Positions 16,644 through 23,693 of a stretch of 23,693 nucleotides of DNA are shown here, in pieces. The stretch lies in contig JAFGJR010000312.1 of assembly GCA_016928975.1 (NCBI GenBank), positions 1 to 23,693 of the forward strand, read 5' to 3'. The position numbers and the translations under genes were made by a program. Under the pieces are notes generated by a model, which was not told the origin of the DNA, made no database searches, and worked only from the letters and a program-made list of their open reading frames with translations. Origin of the DNA: Sedimentisphaerales bacterium. GTDB taxonomy: Bacteria > Planctomycetota > Phycisphaerae > Sedimentisphaerales > SG8-4. The stretch's first letter is position 1. The number at the start of each line of letters is the position of its first letter.

Positions 16644-16671
16644 CCCCAAAGGGGTCTTGATATTGGACCCC
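16644..16671. promoter_or_regulatory. Two mutually exclusive hairpins
   Basis: GGGG (16651-16654) can pair with the preceding CCCC (16644-16647, AAA loop). Alternatively, GGGGTC (16651-16656) can pair with GACCCC (16666-16671, 9-base loop). The two cannot form together, the geometry of an attenuator-like switch in the leader region of the CPBP gene. It may be coincidental. Confidence 0.25.
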
Positions 16672-16970
16672 ACGGCAACGACTAACGGTCTCATCGCGTA
16701 CGAACGCATCGTGCATCTGTCGAGCCGGTTGCCCCACGGCCTGGACCGGACGTTCTCCCACGCCTATACAAAGGGTACAAATGAAACCCGTTCCATGCAA
16801 CAACAGGCTGAGGCACGCCCGGCGCCGATCCAGGCATTCCCACGTTCGAGAAGCGTGGAGGCAGGTCGTCCCACACGCCGCCAGCGCGGGCCGGAAGGTC
16901 CGAAGAATGTCCTATATGCCCATCTTGGTGCTGGCTCTTTCTGCTTGCTGATGTTTATGCTCGAGCGCGG

Positions 16971-17000
16971 TTGACAAGCGGCCGATAGCTGCTGTAGAAT
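16971..17000 (+). promoter_or_regulatory. Strong sigma70-type promoter upstream of the EpsI gene
   Basis: A perfect -35 TTGACA (16971-16976) and TAGAAT (16995-17000, five of six consensus bases) are separated by 18 bp. Transcription would begin near 17007, about 110 bp before the EpsI ATG. Confidence 0.7.
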
Positions 17001-17009
17001 CAGGACGCA

Positions 17010-17069
17010 ATGGCTGAACAGAGGATGCGTCCGTTGGTACCATCCTGGGTGCTGTGCAGACTGCTGTGA
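17010..17069 (+). CDS. Putative 19-residue leader peptide
   Basis: An ATG lies about three bases after the predicted transcription start and opens a short ORF (MAEQRMRPLVPSWVLCRLL) that ends 46 bp before the EpsI ATG. It has no SD because the 5' end would be too short, so it would need leaderless-type initiation. Short ORFs like this occur by chance, so I treat it as weak. Confidence 0.2.
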   Translation: MAEQRMRPLVPSWVLCRLL

Positions 17070-17115
17070 AGTCCAATATGCCAAGCCAGATGTGATTCAA
17101 GGGGCATCGTTGCGG

Positions 17116-17898
17116 ATGATTGCAGACGAGACAGGCGACAAGGGTTGGCGCGGTATCCTCAGCAAGTCCGCGAGGCGGCGCGGGACAGTGCCGCTTTGGC
17201 TGGCGGGATGTCTCGCCGTTCTATTGCTGGTGGCGGCAGGAATCGTCTACCGGGTGGAAGCCTCACGCTTGGCGGACCTGCCCCCTGTCTCGCTGGACGT
17301 GCCCCTGAGCAACATACCCCTGGAAATCAACGGATGGACAGGGCAGGATGTACCGCTTGAAGCCAGCATCAGAGAGTACATGGAGAGCAATTTCGCTGAC
17401 GACTACATTAACCGTCAATACACGAGTCGCGCCGAAGGGATGCACGCCGGGTTGTATGTCGTCTACTGCTCTTCTCGGTTGGCCGGTATGACGGGCCACA
17501 ATCCCGACCGCTGTTACTTCGGAGGTGGCTGGATTCGAGACGAGAAGCTGCCGACAGAGTTCATCTCGACATCCGGTCGACGCGTGCCGTGCTGGATATA
17601 TCGTTTTCACAAGGCCCCGCCGCAGTACCAACGGGTCGCAGTCCTGAGCTTCTATGTCCTCAACGGCGTGATCAAGCTCGACGAGCGTGAGTTCTCGGAC
17701 TTGTGGGGACGGAGCTTGAATCGGTCGGGGGACTCGGCTCACTACGTGGCTCAGGTTCAGGTCAGCGCGCCCCTGGAGCAGTCGGCCCGGGCGGCGCTCG
17801 GTGCTTTGGCCGATACGATATTTGATTTTCTGCCGGACCAGAACGGTCACGTGCAGGCAGCCTATTGGGTGGGGGAAGGTCCCGCCGACAGCAATTAG
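17116..17898 (+). CDS. EpsI-domain (exosortase-associated) membrane-anchored protein
   Basis: EpsI (DUF3485) proteins accompany exosortases, either as a separate protein or fused to the exosortase C-terminus, and are linked to exopolysaccharide and surface-protein export. From ATG 17116 the protein has 260 residues; an in-frame GTG at 17092 is the alternative but has no SD, whereas AAGGGG lies 11 bases before the ATG. After a basic N-terminus there is one membrane helix (about 25-45). The EpsI core follows: VPLSNIPLEINGWTGQD (62-78) and DDYINRQY, then the HNPDRCYFGGGW motif with Cys133 and Gly-Gly-Gly-Trp 136-139. The Cys and GGGW match the conserved 'C.PG.GW' site of the family. No exosortase gene is in the window. 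The gene is divergent from the CPBP gene and convergent with the giant surface-protein gene. Confidence 0.85.
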   Translation: MIADETGDKGWRGILSKSARRRGTVPLWLAGCLAVLLLVAAGIVYRVEASRLADLPPVSLDVPLSNIPLEINGWTGQDVPLEASIREYMESNFADDYINRQYTSRAEGMHAGLYVVYCSSRLAGMTGHNPDRCYFGGGWIRDEKLPTEFISTSGRRVPCWIYRFHKAPPQYQRVAVLSFYVLNGVIKLDEREFSDLWGRSLNRSGDSAHYVAQVQVSAPLEQSARAALGALADTIFDFLPDQNGHVQAAYWVGEGPADSN

Positions 17899-17970
17899 GC
17901 TGAATCTGGACGAGCCGGACTGCTGAGAAGACTCCCGTCGGGCTGTGCGCATGAGTGTGCTGGGTCGAGC

Positions 17971-20900
17971 TTATCCTTGCGCGTGCCGGAGAACCTTCAG
18001 CTTCTTTCGGTCGGATCGTCTCAGAGCCAGCATCACGGTAGCGATGATCCCGTATGGCACGAGCAGATCTCTGGCTGAACTGCTGCCGGTCACCGAGACG
18101 GAGCATCCGCCGCCAATGCTGGTGTCACCAATCACCCCGCCGGCGTCCGCGTCACCCGCAACCAGGTAGAACGGCGTGAAGTGCGTCGTTTTGAACCGCA
18201 GAGCGTTCAGTGTAGACGAAATGACGATGTTCTCTATCTCTGTTATGCCCTGCTGACTGAGCGCTCCGGTGAGCGAGTCGTACCAGTAAGGTTTCGCTGA
18301 ACCCACGCCTCCGGCGAACTCGTAGGGGATCGTGACGGTTGCCGGCACGTCAAAATCGATGCCGCTGGGGCCAAAGTCGTAACTGCCCAGGCACTCGACC
18401 GGCAATACCGGTGGATTCAGTATCTCGGAGATGGTGACGCGTGCGTCGAACTGGCACGCCCCCGCTGGAACGATGATTGAGACGTCATTCTTCGATGCGA
18501 TGGCTGCCGGGTCGGTCCCGACGGTGGCGCCGACGGCTGCTGTAACCTGCTTGGAGTCGAGCGGAACCGGGTTGATGAACGTCGTGGCGGCGTAGTACAC
18601 CTCGCTCTGGGCATTCCGACCGTCTGTCCATACCACGTAGGGGTTCCCGTAGCCGTCGATACCCATTGCCGGCTCGCTCTGGCTGGAGTTGGTGCCGCCA
18701 TCCCCGATGAGCACGTTGGTCCTGGCGGCTCCTGGCCCGAGATCGGCCATGAACAGGTCCGAGTCCTCGCCGGATGGATTCGCGTGGCGGAGATCCTCCC
18801 AACAGGCAAAGACCCTGAGACTGTCGACGCACGCGATGGTCGGCGCAAATTGATCGGCGGCGGATGAGTCATCAATGATACTGCTGCCGCTCAGAGAACT
18901 CGTGGGTAAGCCATCCGACCAGGCGTAGTAGATGTCGCGGTTGCCCGGCCTGTCATCGACCCAGAGCAGGTGCAAAGCAGACGCACTCGGGTCCGCTGCA
19001 AGAGCGGGACTGGTCTGGGCGCCCGATCCCGTCACAACCGGCGCGTTGGCCCAAGTTCCACTGCTGGAGGAGGCGCCATAGACGTCGGCGTTGCCGTTTC
19101 TCATGTCGGTCCAGACAATAACGACGGTATCCTCTCCGTCAACTGCGATATCCGGATCGACCTGGTCGGCGGAACTCGTCGTCACGCGTGTTATCGTGCT
19201 TTCGCTGAAGGCGCTGGTCGAGACCGCGACATAGATGTCGGCGTTTCCGTTTCGATCATCTTGCCAAGCCATGTAGGCTCGACGCGGAGACTGCTGGTCA
19301 ATGACAATGACCGGGTTGGTCTCATTGCCTTCGGAGTCGGTTACCTGGATAGGGCGGGACCAGTTCAGTCCATCGGAACAAACGGAGGCAAAGATGTCCC
19401 AGTTTCCGCGTCCGTGATCTTGCCAGACAACGAATAGCGACCCATCGCTGGCCAAGGCCACGTCGGGATTGCACTGGTCGGCCGTCTCGGCGGTCAGCCG
19501 CACGGACGTTCCGAATGCGTGCGCACCTGCCGTTAGTGCGGCGATGTAGACATCCCTGCTTCCTGCCGCGCCCGAGTGCCAGACAGCCCAGATATTTCCC
19601 GCCGCATCGCTGACGGTGGCGGGTCGGCCCTTGGGCTCTGTCCCGCCCGCTGCGCCGCTGGCCATGTAGTTGCTACCGAAGGCCCGCATCTCCGTCAGGA
19701 AGGAATACGAGTAGGTATTCATCACATTGCCGGCGAGGTCTGAGGCGTCGATTTCTACGTTTGCGATATGGTCGCAGTCAAACGATTTGTCGGGTTGGTA
19801 CGTGAATCTGTAGTCATGCTTTGTGCCGGTTCTGCTGCATCGCCCGTAGGCGCTCGTGTGCAGGCTCGTGTCTCCTTCGTAGATGACCTGGCCGTCCAGC
19901 CGGATCACGATGGAGTCAGCATCAACGCCCTGACCTGCGTCGTTCACATGGAGCCTGATGAGATGATTCAAAGAGACCTGGATTGCACCAGCCTGCGGCG
20001 AGAGGCTCGTCACGGTCGGCGCGGACTCATCGGCGCCACTCGTGACCACCGCAAGGGTAATCGTCTCCGTGTCCAGCAACTGGCCGTCGCTCGCAGTGAA
20101 CGTGACGTCATAGACCCCGATCTGGGCTGAGGTGGGCGTCCAACTGAATGTGCGGTCGCTGAAACCGGCGCCCGAGGGCAAGCCGCTGGCAGAGTAGGTA
20201 AGACTATCTCCGTCGGGATCTGCGGCCGAGATGCTGAATGAAAGGAGACTGTTCTCATCTACGGAACGATCTCCAACGCCGCTCAAGACCGGTGCACGAT
20301 TGACGTTGGCTACAGATACAGTGATGGTTTCCGTGTCCTGGGCCTGCCCGTCACTGGCAACGAACGTTACCTGATGGTTGCCCGCCTGATCGTAGCCGGG
20401 GGTCCAACTGAAACTCCGGCCTGAGAAGCTCGCTCCGTTAGGCAAGTTGGCAGCAGAATAGGTGAGTGGATCACCGTCCGGGTCGGTCGCCGTGATCGAG
20501 AACGCCAGATGCTCTCCCTCGCGCACGGATTTGCCGCCGATAGCCGAAAGGACAGGAGGCGCATTTGTTGTCGCCGACGTGACCATGATGGTGATCGTCT
20601 CGGAATCCTGTGTCTGGCCATCACTAACCGTGAACGTCACCTGGTGGTTGCCGACTTGGCTTTCTGTGGGTGTCCAGCTAAACGTCTGTTCCACGAATGT
20701 CGCACCGCTTGGAAGGCCGGAGGCGGAGTAAGTCAGGTTGTCCCCGTCTGGGTCAGTCGCGCTGACTGTCAGTGTTAGGGTCTCGCCTGCCGTGATCTGC
20801 CGATTACCGATGGCTGACAAATTGGGACGACCGCCACCGTCACCAGACCAGAGCGGTCCGTATTGGCTGCGGTAGGTGTCCCACATGTTCTCCGTGAACC

Positions 20901-22722
20901 TCGACCAGCTTCGCTGAGGCGTGCCGTGATCCTGCTCGGCCATGTGAAAGTCGGTGTAGTCGAAGTAGGCGTCGCGGTTCCAGAGGGCTTTGCAGTCCAG
21001 GATGAGGGCCCCCAGGGCGGCCCCGTGATACGTGGTCGCGGAGACCATGCGGTAATTGCGTGAATAGTACATTTTGTTGTAGCGCCAGTAGTAATTCTCC
21101 GTCCACTCTGGGTAGCCCAGGCGGTAGGCGGGAAACAGTTGAATCTCGACGGTCAGGCCCGAGCCGGTGTCCAGCAGGCCATAATAGTCGAGATCCTCCT
21201 GGTTGACGCGCAGCTTGGCGTTATTTTCCTCATGGATCGCCGAGGCCCGCACTACGTCATAGCGGCCCTCGCCCCGATGGACGCGGACCCAGAAACTATC
21301 GGGGAAGCCCCGTCGGGCCAGAAGCGGCTGTGTGCCGCCGTTGTCATCATCCCACCAACTGCCGCCGTCGTTGTCGGTGATGATCGCGACGGTCTTGCCG
21401 TTGTAAGTCTCGTGCGTGATCGAGCAGTTCGTGCGCGTCGTGGCGGCGTGCTTGTCCACCTCGTCCTGCCCGATGTAGAAGACCTGCGCATCCTCCTGGA
21501 AGCGGTAGGAGGTGGCGGGGTAGTCGATCCCGACGTTGGTCATGTCGGTGTCGCCCAGGAGTCTGCCGGTTAGAATGATGGGCCACTTGCGCCCGATGCG
21601 CATAGCCCCGCCGGCCTTACCCCAGCCGCCGCCGGCCTTGACGATGTGGTACCAGTCAATGCCGAGTTGGCAGAAGTGCGTCGCCAGTTTCTTTTTGGCC
21701 TCCGTGTCGATATTCACCATGAGCACCAGGCCGATGCGATTGACAGCGTTGGCCTGGTCCCGCCCGTAACACGGCATGCACTCGGTGGGATTGACCCATT
21801 CGCCCTCCTCAGCCGTGACATGATCGAGCCAGACACGTTTGATCTTGTCGATATAGGCATCCATATTGGCGTAGCTTGTGTCATACAGCCCGGCCGGGGC
21901 GGTCAGATTCGGCAAAATGGCCGTGTTCATGTTCGAGACGTTGTACAAAGGCTTCTCCGTGCCGGCGTAAGGTGGACGAAAGGAGCCCGCCGCAGGTGCC
22001 GAGGCCACGCAGGTTAAGATCGCCGCGACCCGCAAGGGGGGCCGGGGCATGTGGTAGAGGTGGCTAGCGGGGTTGCTGTCGTATCGGTCCGGGCATCCCG
22101 CCTCACCGATCTGCCAGGATATCGTTGACACGAGCGAATCGCCCGCCTTCAACGAGATAGGTACGTCCAACCGCAGCGCTGCATCGTACGGTCCGCCGCG
22201 GTCGTCGTAACCCTGGTGACCGCCTCCTATCGTTTCTGGGTCTGGATTAACCATATTCCCATTGATATTGAAGGATTCACCGTCCTGACTTATCGTGGCG
22301 CACCCAGGGTCGATATTGGTGACAGATACCGGCCCGACCACCCAGAAATCTCCGTTGGCGAACCGTCCGATCATACGGCTTTCTCCGAAGGTCCACGTGA
22401 TGCCGTACTGTGTGACTCCCGCCGCCAGATAGGTTATGTCATCCGGCCAGTCGGCGGTGAAGATGCTGGCGTCGAAGGATAGTATGTCTACGGTATCGCT
22501 TGGGTTGGCCGAGCTCGCGACCTTGGCCATGGATCGCCATGCAGATCCTGGCGCCAATCCTGAATTGTCGTCATTTCCACTAACGGCATCGATGTAGTAT
22601 GTCGCGGCGGGCGCTGAAGTCGCTGAGACCAGCACGCAGGCAAACAGTGCTCCCAACAACATGGTCCGGTAACGCGCTGCCAGCGACAGGCACATACCCG
22701 CCGTGTGTCTTGGCGTCTTCAT
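17971..22722 (-). CDS. Giant secreted modular protein with cadherin-like repeats, seven-bladed propeller and Cys-containing C-terminal sorting tail
   Basis: The start is ATG 22722 (AAAGGG ten bases upstream); the upstream open frame to 22893 reads as leader DNA. The protein has 1583 residues. A signal peptide ends near APAA^TYY (residue 40), followed by the YYIDAVSGND opening common in beta-helix and surface proteins. Residues about 75-630 form an uncharacterised region with FANGDFWVVGP (121-131), a MPCYGRDQANAVNR stretch (about 316-330) and GGGWGKAGGAMRIGRKWPI (about 361-380). I suspect an enzymatic alpha-helical domain but cannot name it. Three cadherin-like Ig repeats span about 631-895, then another Ig-like domain (about 900-1010). 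Seven W-x-D-x-R-x-GN-x-DIY repeats (about 1030-1385) look like a seven-bladed beta-propeller. A ZU5-like beta region (about 1385-1525) follows. The tail is GGGC (Cys1540), LLVPYGIIATVMLAL, then RRSDRKK. The tail suggests surface anchoring after export. Its start faces away from the T2SS operon, about 7 kb off. Confidence 0.85.
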   Translation of the reverse strand: MKTPRHTAGMCLSLAARYRTMLLGALFACVLVSATSAPAATYYIDAVSGNDDNSGLAPGSAWRSMAKVASSANPSDTVDILSFDASIFTADWPDDITYLAAGVTQYGITWTFGESRMIGRFANGDFWVVGPVSVTNIDPGCATISQDGESFNINGNMVNPDPETIGGGHQGYDDRGGPYDAALRLDVPISLKAGDSLVSTISWQIGEAGCPDRYDSNPASHLYHMPRPPLRVAAILTCVASAPAAGSFRPPYAGTEKPLYNVSNMNTAILPNLTAPAGLYDTSYANMDAYIDKIKRVWLDHVTAEEGEWVNPTECMPCYGRDQANAVNRIGLVLMVNIDTEAKKKLATHFCQLGIDWYHIVKAGGGWGKAGGAMRIGRKWPIILTGRLLGDTDMTNVGIDYPATSYRFQEDAQVFYIGQDEVDKHAATTRTNCSITHETYNGKTVAIITDNDGGSWWDDDNGGTQPLLARRGFPDSFWVRVHRGEGRYDVVRASAIHEENNAKLRVNQEDLDYYGLLDTGSGLTVEIQLFPAYRLGYPEWTENYYWRYNKMYYSRNYRMVSATTYHGAALGALILDCKALWNRDAYFDYTDFHMAEQDHGTPQRSWSRFTENMWDTYRSQYGPLWSGDGGGRPNLSAIGNRQITAGETLTLTVSATDPDGDNLTYSASGLPSGATFVEQTFSWTPTESQVGNHQVTFTVSDGQTQDSETITIMVTSATTNAPPVLSAIGGKSVREGEHLAFSITATDPDGDPLTYSAANLPNGASFSGRSFSWTPGYDQAGNHQVTFVASDGQAQDTETITVSVANVNRAPVLSGVGDRSVDENSLLSFSISAADPDGDSLTYSASGLPSGAGFSDRTFSWTPTSAQIGVYDVTFTASDGQLLDTETITLAVVTSGADESAPTVTSLSPQAGAIQVSLNHLIRLHVNDAGQGVDADSIVIRLDGQVIYEGDTSLHTSAYGRCSRTGTKHDYRFTYQPDKSFDCDHIANVEIDASDLAGNVMNTYSYSFLTEMRAFGSNYMASGAAGGTEPKGRPATVSDAAGNIWAVWHSGAAGSRDVYIAALTAGAHAFGTSVRLTAETADQCNPDVALASDGSLFVVWQDHGRGNWDIFASVCSDGLNWSRPIQVTDSEGNETNPVIVIDQQSPRRAYMAWQDDRNGNADIYVAVSTSAFSESTITRVTTSSADQVDPDIAVDGEDTVVIVWTDMRNGNADVYGASSSSGTWANAPVVTGSGAQTSPALAADPSASALHLLWVDDRPGNRDIYYAWSDGLPTSSLSGSSIIDDSSAADQFAPTIACVDSLRVFACWEDLRHANPSGEDSDLFMADLGPGAARTNVLIGDGGTNSSQSEPAMGIDGYGNPYVVWTDGRNAQSEVYYAATTFINPVPLDSKQVTAAVGATVGTDPAAIASKNDVSIIVPAGACQFDARVTISEILNPPVLPVECLGSYDFGPSGIDFDVPATVTIPYEFAGGVGSAKPYWYDSLTGALSQQGITEIENIVISSTLNALRFKTTHFTPFYLVAGDADAGGVIGDTSIGGGCSVSVTGSSSARDLLVPYGIIATVMLALRRSDRKKLKVLRHAQG
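18021..18120 (-). other. C-terminal tripartite sorting signal (GGGCS, hydrophobic, basic)
   Basis: Within the giant protein, the last 44 residues begin at Cys1540 (codon 18105-18103) in an IGGGCSVSV context. A Ser-rich spacer, a 15-residue hydrophobic stretch and an RRSDRKKLK basic cluster follow. Motif, transmembrane stretch and basic tail match the layout of Cys-containing CTERM signals (MYXO, Synergist, JDVT). It is not a PEP-CTERM (no PEP) and not a GlyGly-CTERM of the classic kind. Confidence 0.65.
18590..19630 (-). repeat. Seven tandem propeller-blade repeats in the giant protein
   Basis: Seven successive blades of about 50 residues each end in a W-x-D-x-R-x-G/A-N-x-D-(I/V)-Y-type motif. 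In protein order they are VWHSGAAGSRDVYIA, VWQDHGRGNWDIFAS, AWQDDRNGNADIYVA, VWTDMRNGNADVYGA, LWVDDRPGNRDIYYA, CWEDLRHANP-SDLFMA and VWTDGRNAQSEVYYA. Seven copies is the number needed to close a beta-propeller. Confidence 0.75.
20020..20835 (-). repeat. Three tandem cadherin-like Ig domains in the giant protein
   Basis: Three repeats of about 88-90 residues share the calcium-site-like segment DPDGD-x-LTYSA followed by LP-(S/N)-GA and an FSWTP turn. Each ends with a 'VTF.ASDGQ..D.ETIT' strand. They are typical of long stalk regions in secreted bacterial proteins. Confidence 0.85.
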
Positions 22723-22783
22723 GACATTGGTTCCCTTTGAATGGTGCCCCCCCATAGGATGATCTACGCAACTTCTTCTGTAA

Positions 22784-22812
22784 ATCCTACAAATGAAGCT
22801 TCGATGTGACAA
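22784..22812 (-). promoter_or_regulatory. Candidate sigma70 promoter of the giant protein gene
   Basis: On the minus strand TTGTCA (22812-22807) and TAGGAT (22789-22784) are exactly 17 bp apart, placing transcription start near 22777, about 55 bp before the ATG at 22722. The match is good (five of six and four of six). Confidence 0.5.
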
Positions 22813-23594
22813 GTGGGAGGAGATGATGTCGCGGTTGATGCCTGGCTGGCGATGCCGCAACCGCGTCCTTCCTCGCAGAGATGCTGCCCACACCGCATTG
22901 TGCGGCTGGCGTTTGGCTCTTGACGACGCCCAGTTCGGTGCTTACTATCATGGCACAGCCCTGCCAAGAGGTGGCCACATATGGCAGACGGCTTGGGTGG
23001 TGTGCCATGTGTGGACCGCGTTTGCGATCTGTAGTTCCACCGGGCGGCACAGACCAATGAAAGGTTGAATGTCAGGCTTGCAGCCTATCTCCTCGCTTGC
23101 GTTTTCTCGTCAGATCGCGTTTCTTTCTGCAACGTCGGAGAAAGATGGACACCCGGTGTGTGTGGGGCGGGCTTCCTCCCAGGCTTGGCGGGCGTTGTCC
23201 CACGCGGCGTGGAAAAAGCCTAATTCGAACCCGAGTGGGAGACGATAATATGTTGGTCGCGAGCTGGTGTGATCTTGCGCGTCCGCGGACCGCCGTTGGT
23301 GGTTTGATGCGGGCCGGAGGTTTCGGGGCCTAGTTGTGCTAAGATGTTTTTGGTAATAGCTTTACGTCAACGGGTGCGCGGAACCGGCGGGGACGGAGTC
23401 TGTCAATTTCGGCCGCGCCGCTGTATGGATCAGTGAGGCTTGGCAGGCAATGACCGCTGCCACCTTCGCCTGTGCGTGGGAGAAAAGGCCCGCGTCTTCT
23501 GACCGTTTGGAGGGGCGCATCTGGCGCAAGGTGATCCAACGCGAACAACTGCATCGTTACATTGTGCGGAGATGCAACGGGTTTGTGTACGTTG
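22813..23594. other. Gene-free stretch at the right side
   Basis: Several short ORFs overlap on both strands, but they are rich in Arg/Cys/Ser, lack ribosome-binding sites and resemble no family I know, so I read none as a gene. A 7-bp-stem hairpin lies at 23122-23145 (TCTTTCT / AGAAAGA, 10-base loop). Otherwise I see nothing specific. Confidence 0.45.
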
Positions 23595-23623
23595 TTGACC
23601 GGCCGGGCCGAGGTGGCTATAAT
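23595..23623 (+). promoter_or_regulatory. Near-consensus promoter reading off the right edge
   Basis: TTGACC (23595-23600) and a perfect TATAAT (23618-23623) are separated by 17 bp. The transcript would start near 23630 and leave the window. The last 60 bases show no recognisable RNA gene or ORF start, though GGAG near the very end could belong to the ribosome-binding site of a gene beginning just outside. Confidence 0.7.
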
Positions 23624-23693
23624 CTTCCGTGCCGCTAAGACGCCGGCTTGCACCAGGAACGCACGGGCCCTCTGTGAGCCCATCGGAGACGGG

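Larger units (their letters stand above)
16528..17115. other. Divergent intergenic region with hairpins, promoter and small leader ORF
   Basis: The 588 bp between the CPBP and EpsI starts contain no convincing protein-coding gene apart from a 19-codon leader ORF. Longer ORFs on both strands are Arg/Pro-rich and lack SDs. The region holds two sets of inverted repeats (16590-16618 and 16644-16671), a strong plus-strand promoter (16971-17000) and the leader ORF at 17010-17069. Confidence 0.6.

Noticed and set aside
16579..16974. 131-residue plus-strand open frame in the divergent intergenic region
   Set aside because: It spans the hairpins, ends at the strong EpsI promoter, has no SD and has a low-quality composition; more likely non-coding leader DNA.
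18021..18120. Classic PEP-CTERM or GlyGly-CTERM reading of the giant protein's tail, suggested by the nearby EpsI gene
   Set aside because: There is no Pro-Glu-Pro motif, and the signature is GGGCS with a conserved-type Cys, so it fits the Cys-containing CTERM group better.
23339..23683. 114-residue minus-strand open frame at the right edge
   Set aside because: It overlaps the near-consensus plus-strand promoter, has no SD or recognisable domain, and is Arg/Pro-rich like a chance frame.

Overview
The window (about 23.7 kb, GC-rich, no RNA genes, CRISPR array or insertion sequence seen) looks like a chromosomal segment from a Gram-negative environmental bacterium with a large secreted proteome. 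I infer Planctomycetota, possibly a Phycisphaerae-type lineage. The reasons are a long PilM-like GspL, an EpsI-type exosortase-associated protein, a giant modular surface protein with cadherin-like repeats, and a Cthe_2159-type beta-helix protein. This placement rests on gene content and not on any phylogenetic marker.

Layout, left to right. Positions 1-350 hold a broken 46-codon fragment that may come from a surface protein, and a hairpin at the end of dprA. dprA (minus) follows, then a small 57-residue membrane protein on the plus strand. Next is a secreted 744-residue Cthe_2159/DUF4353-type beta-helix protein (minus) with an internal duplication. After a non-coding stretch of about 610 bp comes the main feature: a compact minus-strand type II secretion operon (4861-15596), transcribed gspC-D-E-F-G-I-J-K-L-M. 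Genes are adjacent or overlap by a few bases (ATGA at gspJ/gspK, TAGATG at gspL/gspM, 14-bp overlap at gspE/gspF). gspH, gspN and the prepilin peptidase gene are not in the window. Immediately upstream of gspC, in the same direction, is a CPBP (Rce1-like) glutamic intramembrane protease gene. Divergent from it, behind a strong sigma70-type promoter, is an EpsI-domain (exosortase-associated) gene. Converging on epsI is a 1583-residue secreted modular protein with an uncharacterised N-terminal region, three cadherin-like Ig repeats, a seven-bladed W-D-R-GN-DIY propeller, a ZU5-like region and a C-terminal GGGCS / hydrophobic / Arg-Lys tail. The last 880 bp carry no convincing gene, but a near-consensus promoter points off the right edge.

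How the genes may work together: the T2SS would export folded, Sec-exported proteins, and the two large signal-peptide proteins on either side of it are natural candidate cargo. The C-terminal Cys-containing tripartite tail of the giant protein has the architecture of the MYXO-, Synergist- and JDVT-CTERM sorting signals. These have been proposed to be processed by CPBP-family proteases and to follow the T2SS. A CPBP protease directly beside the T2SS operon and only about 1.4 kb from the gene carrying such a tail suggests a secretion-plus-surface-anchoring module. That link is inference and is the most interesting hypothesis in the window.
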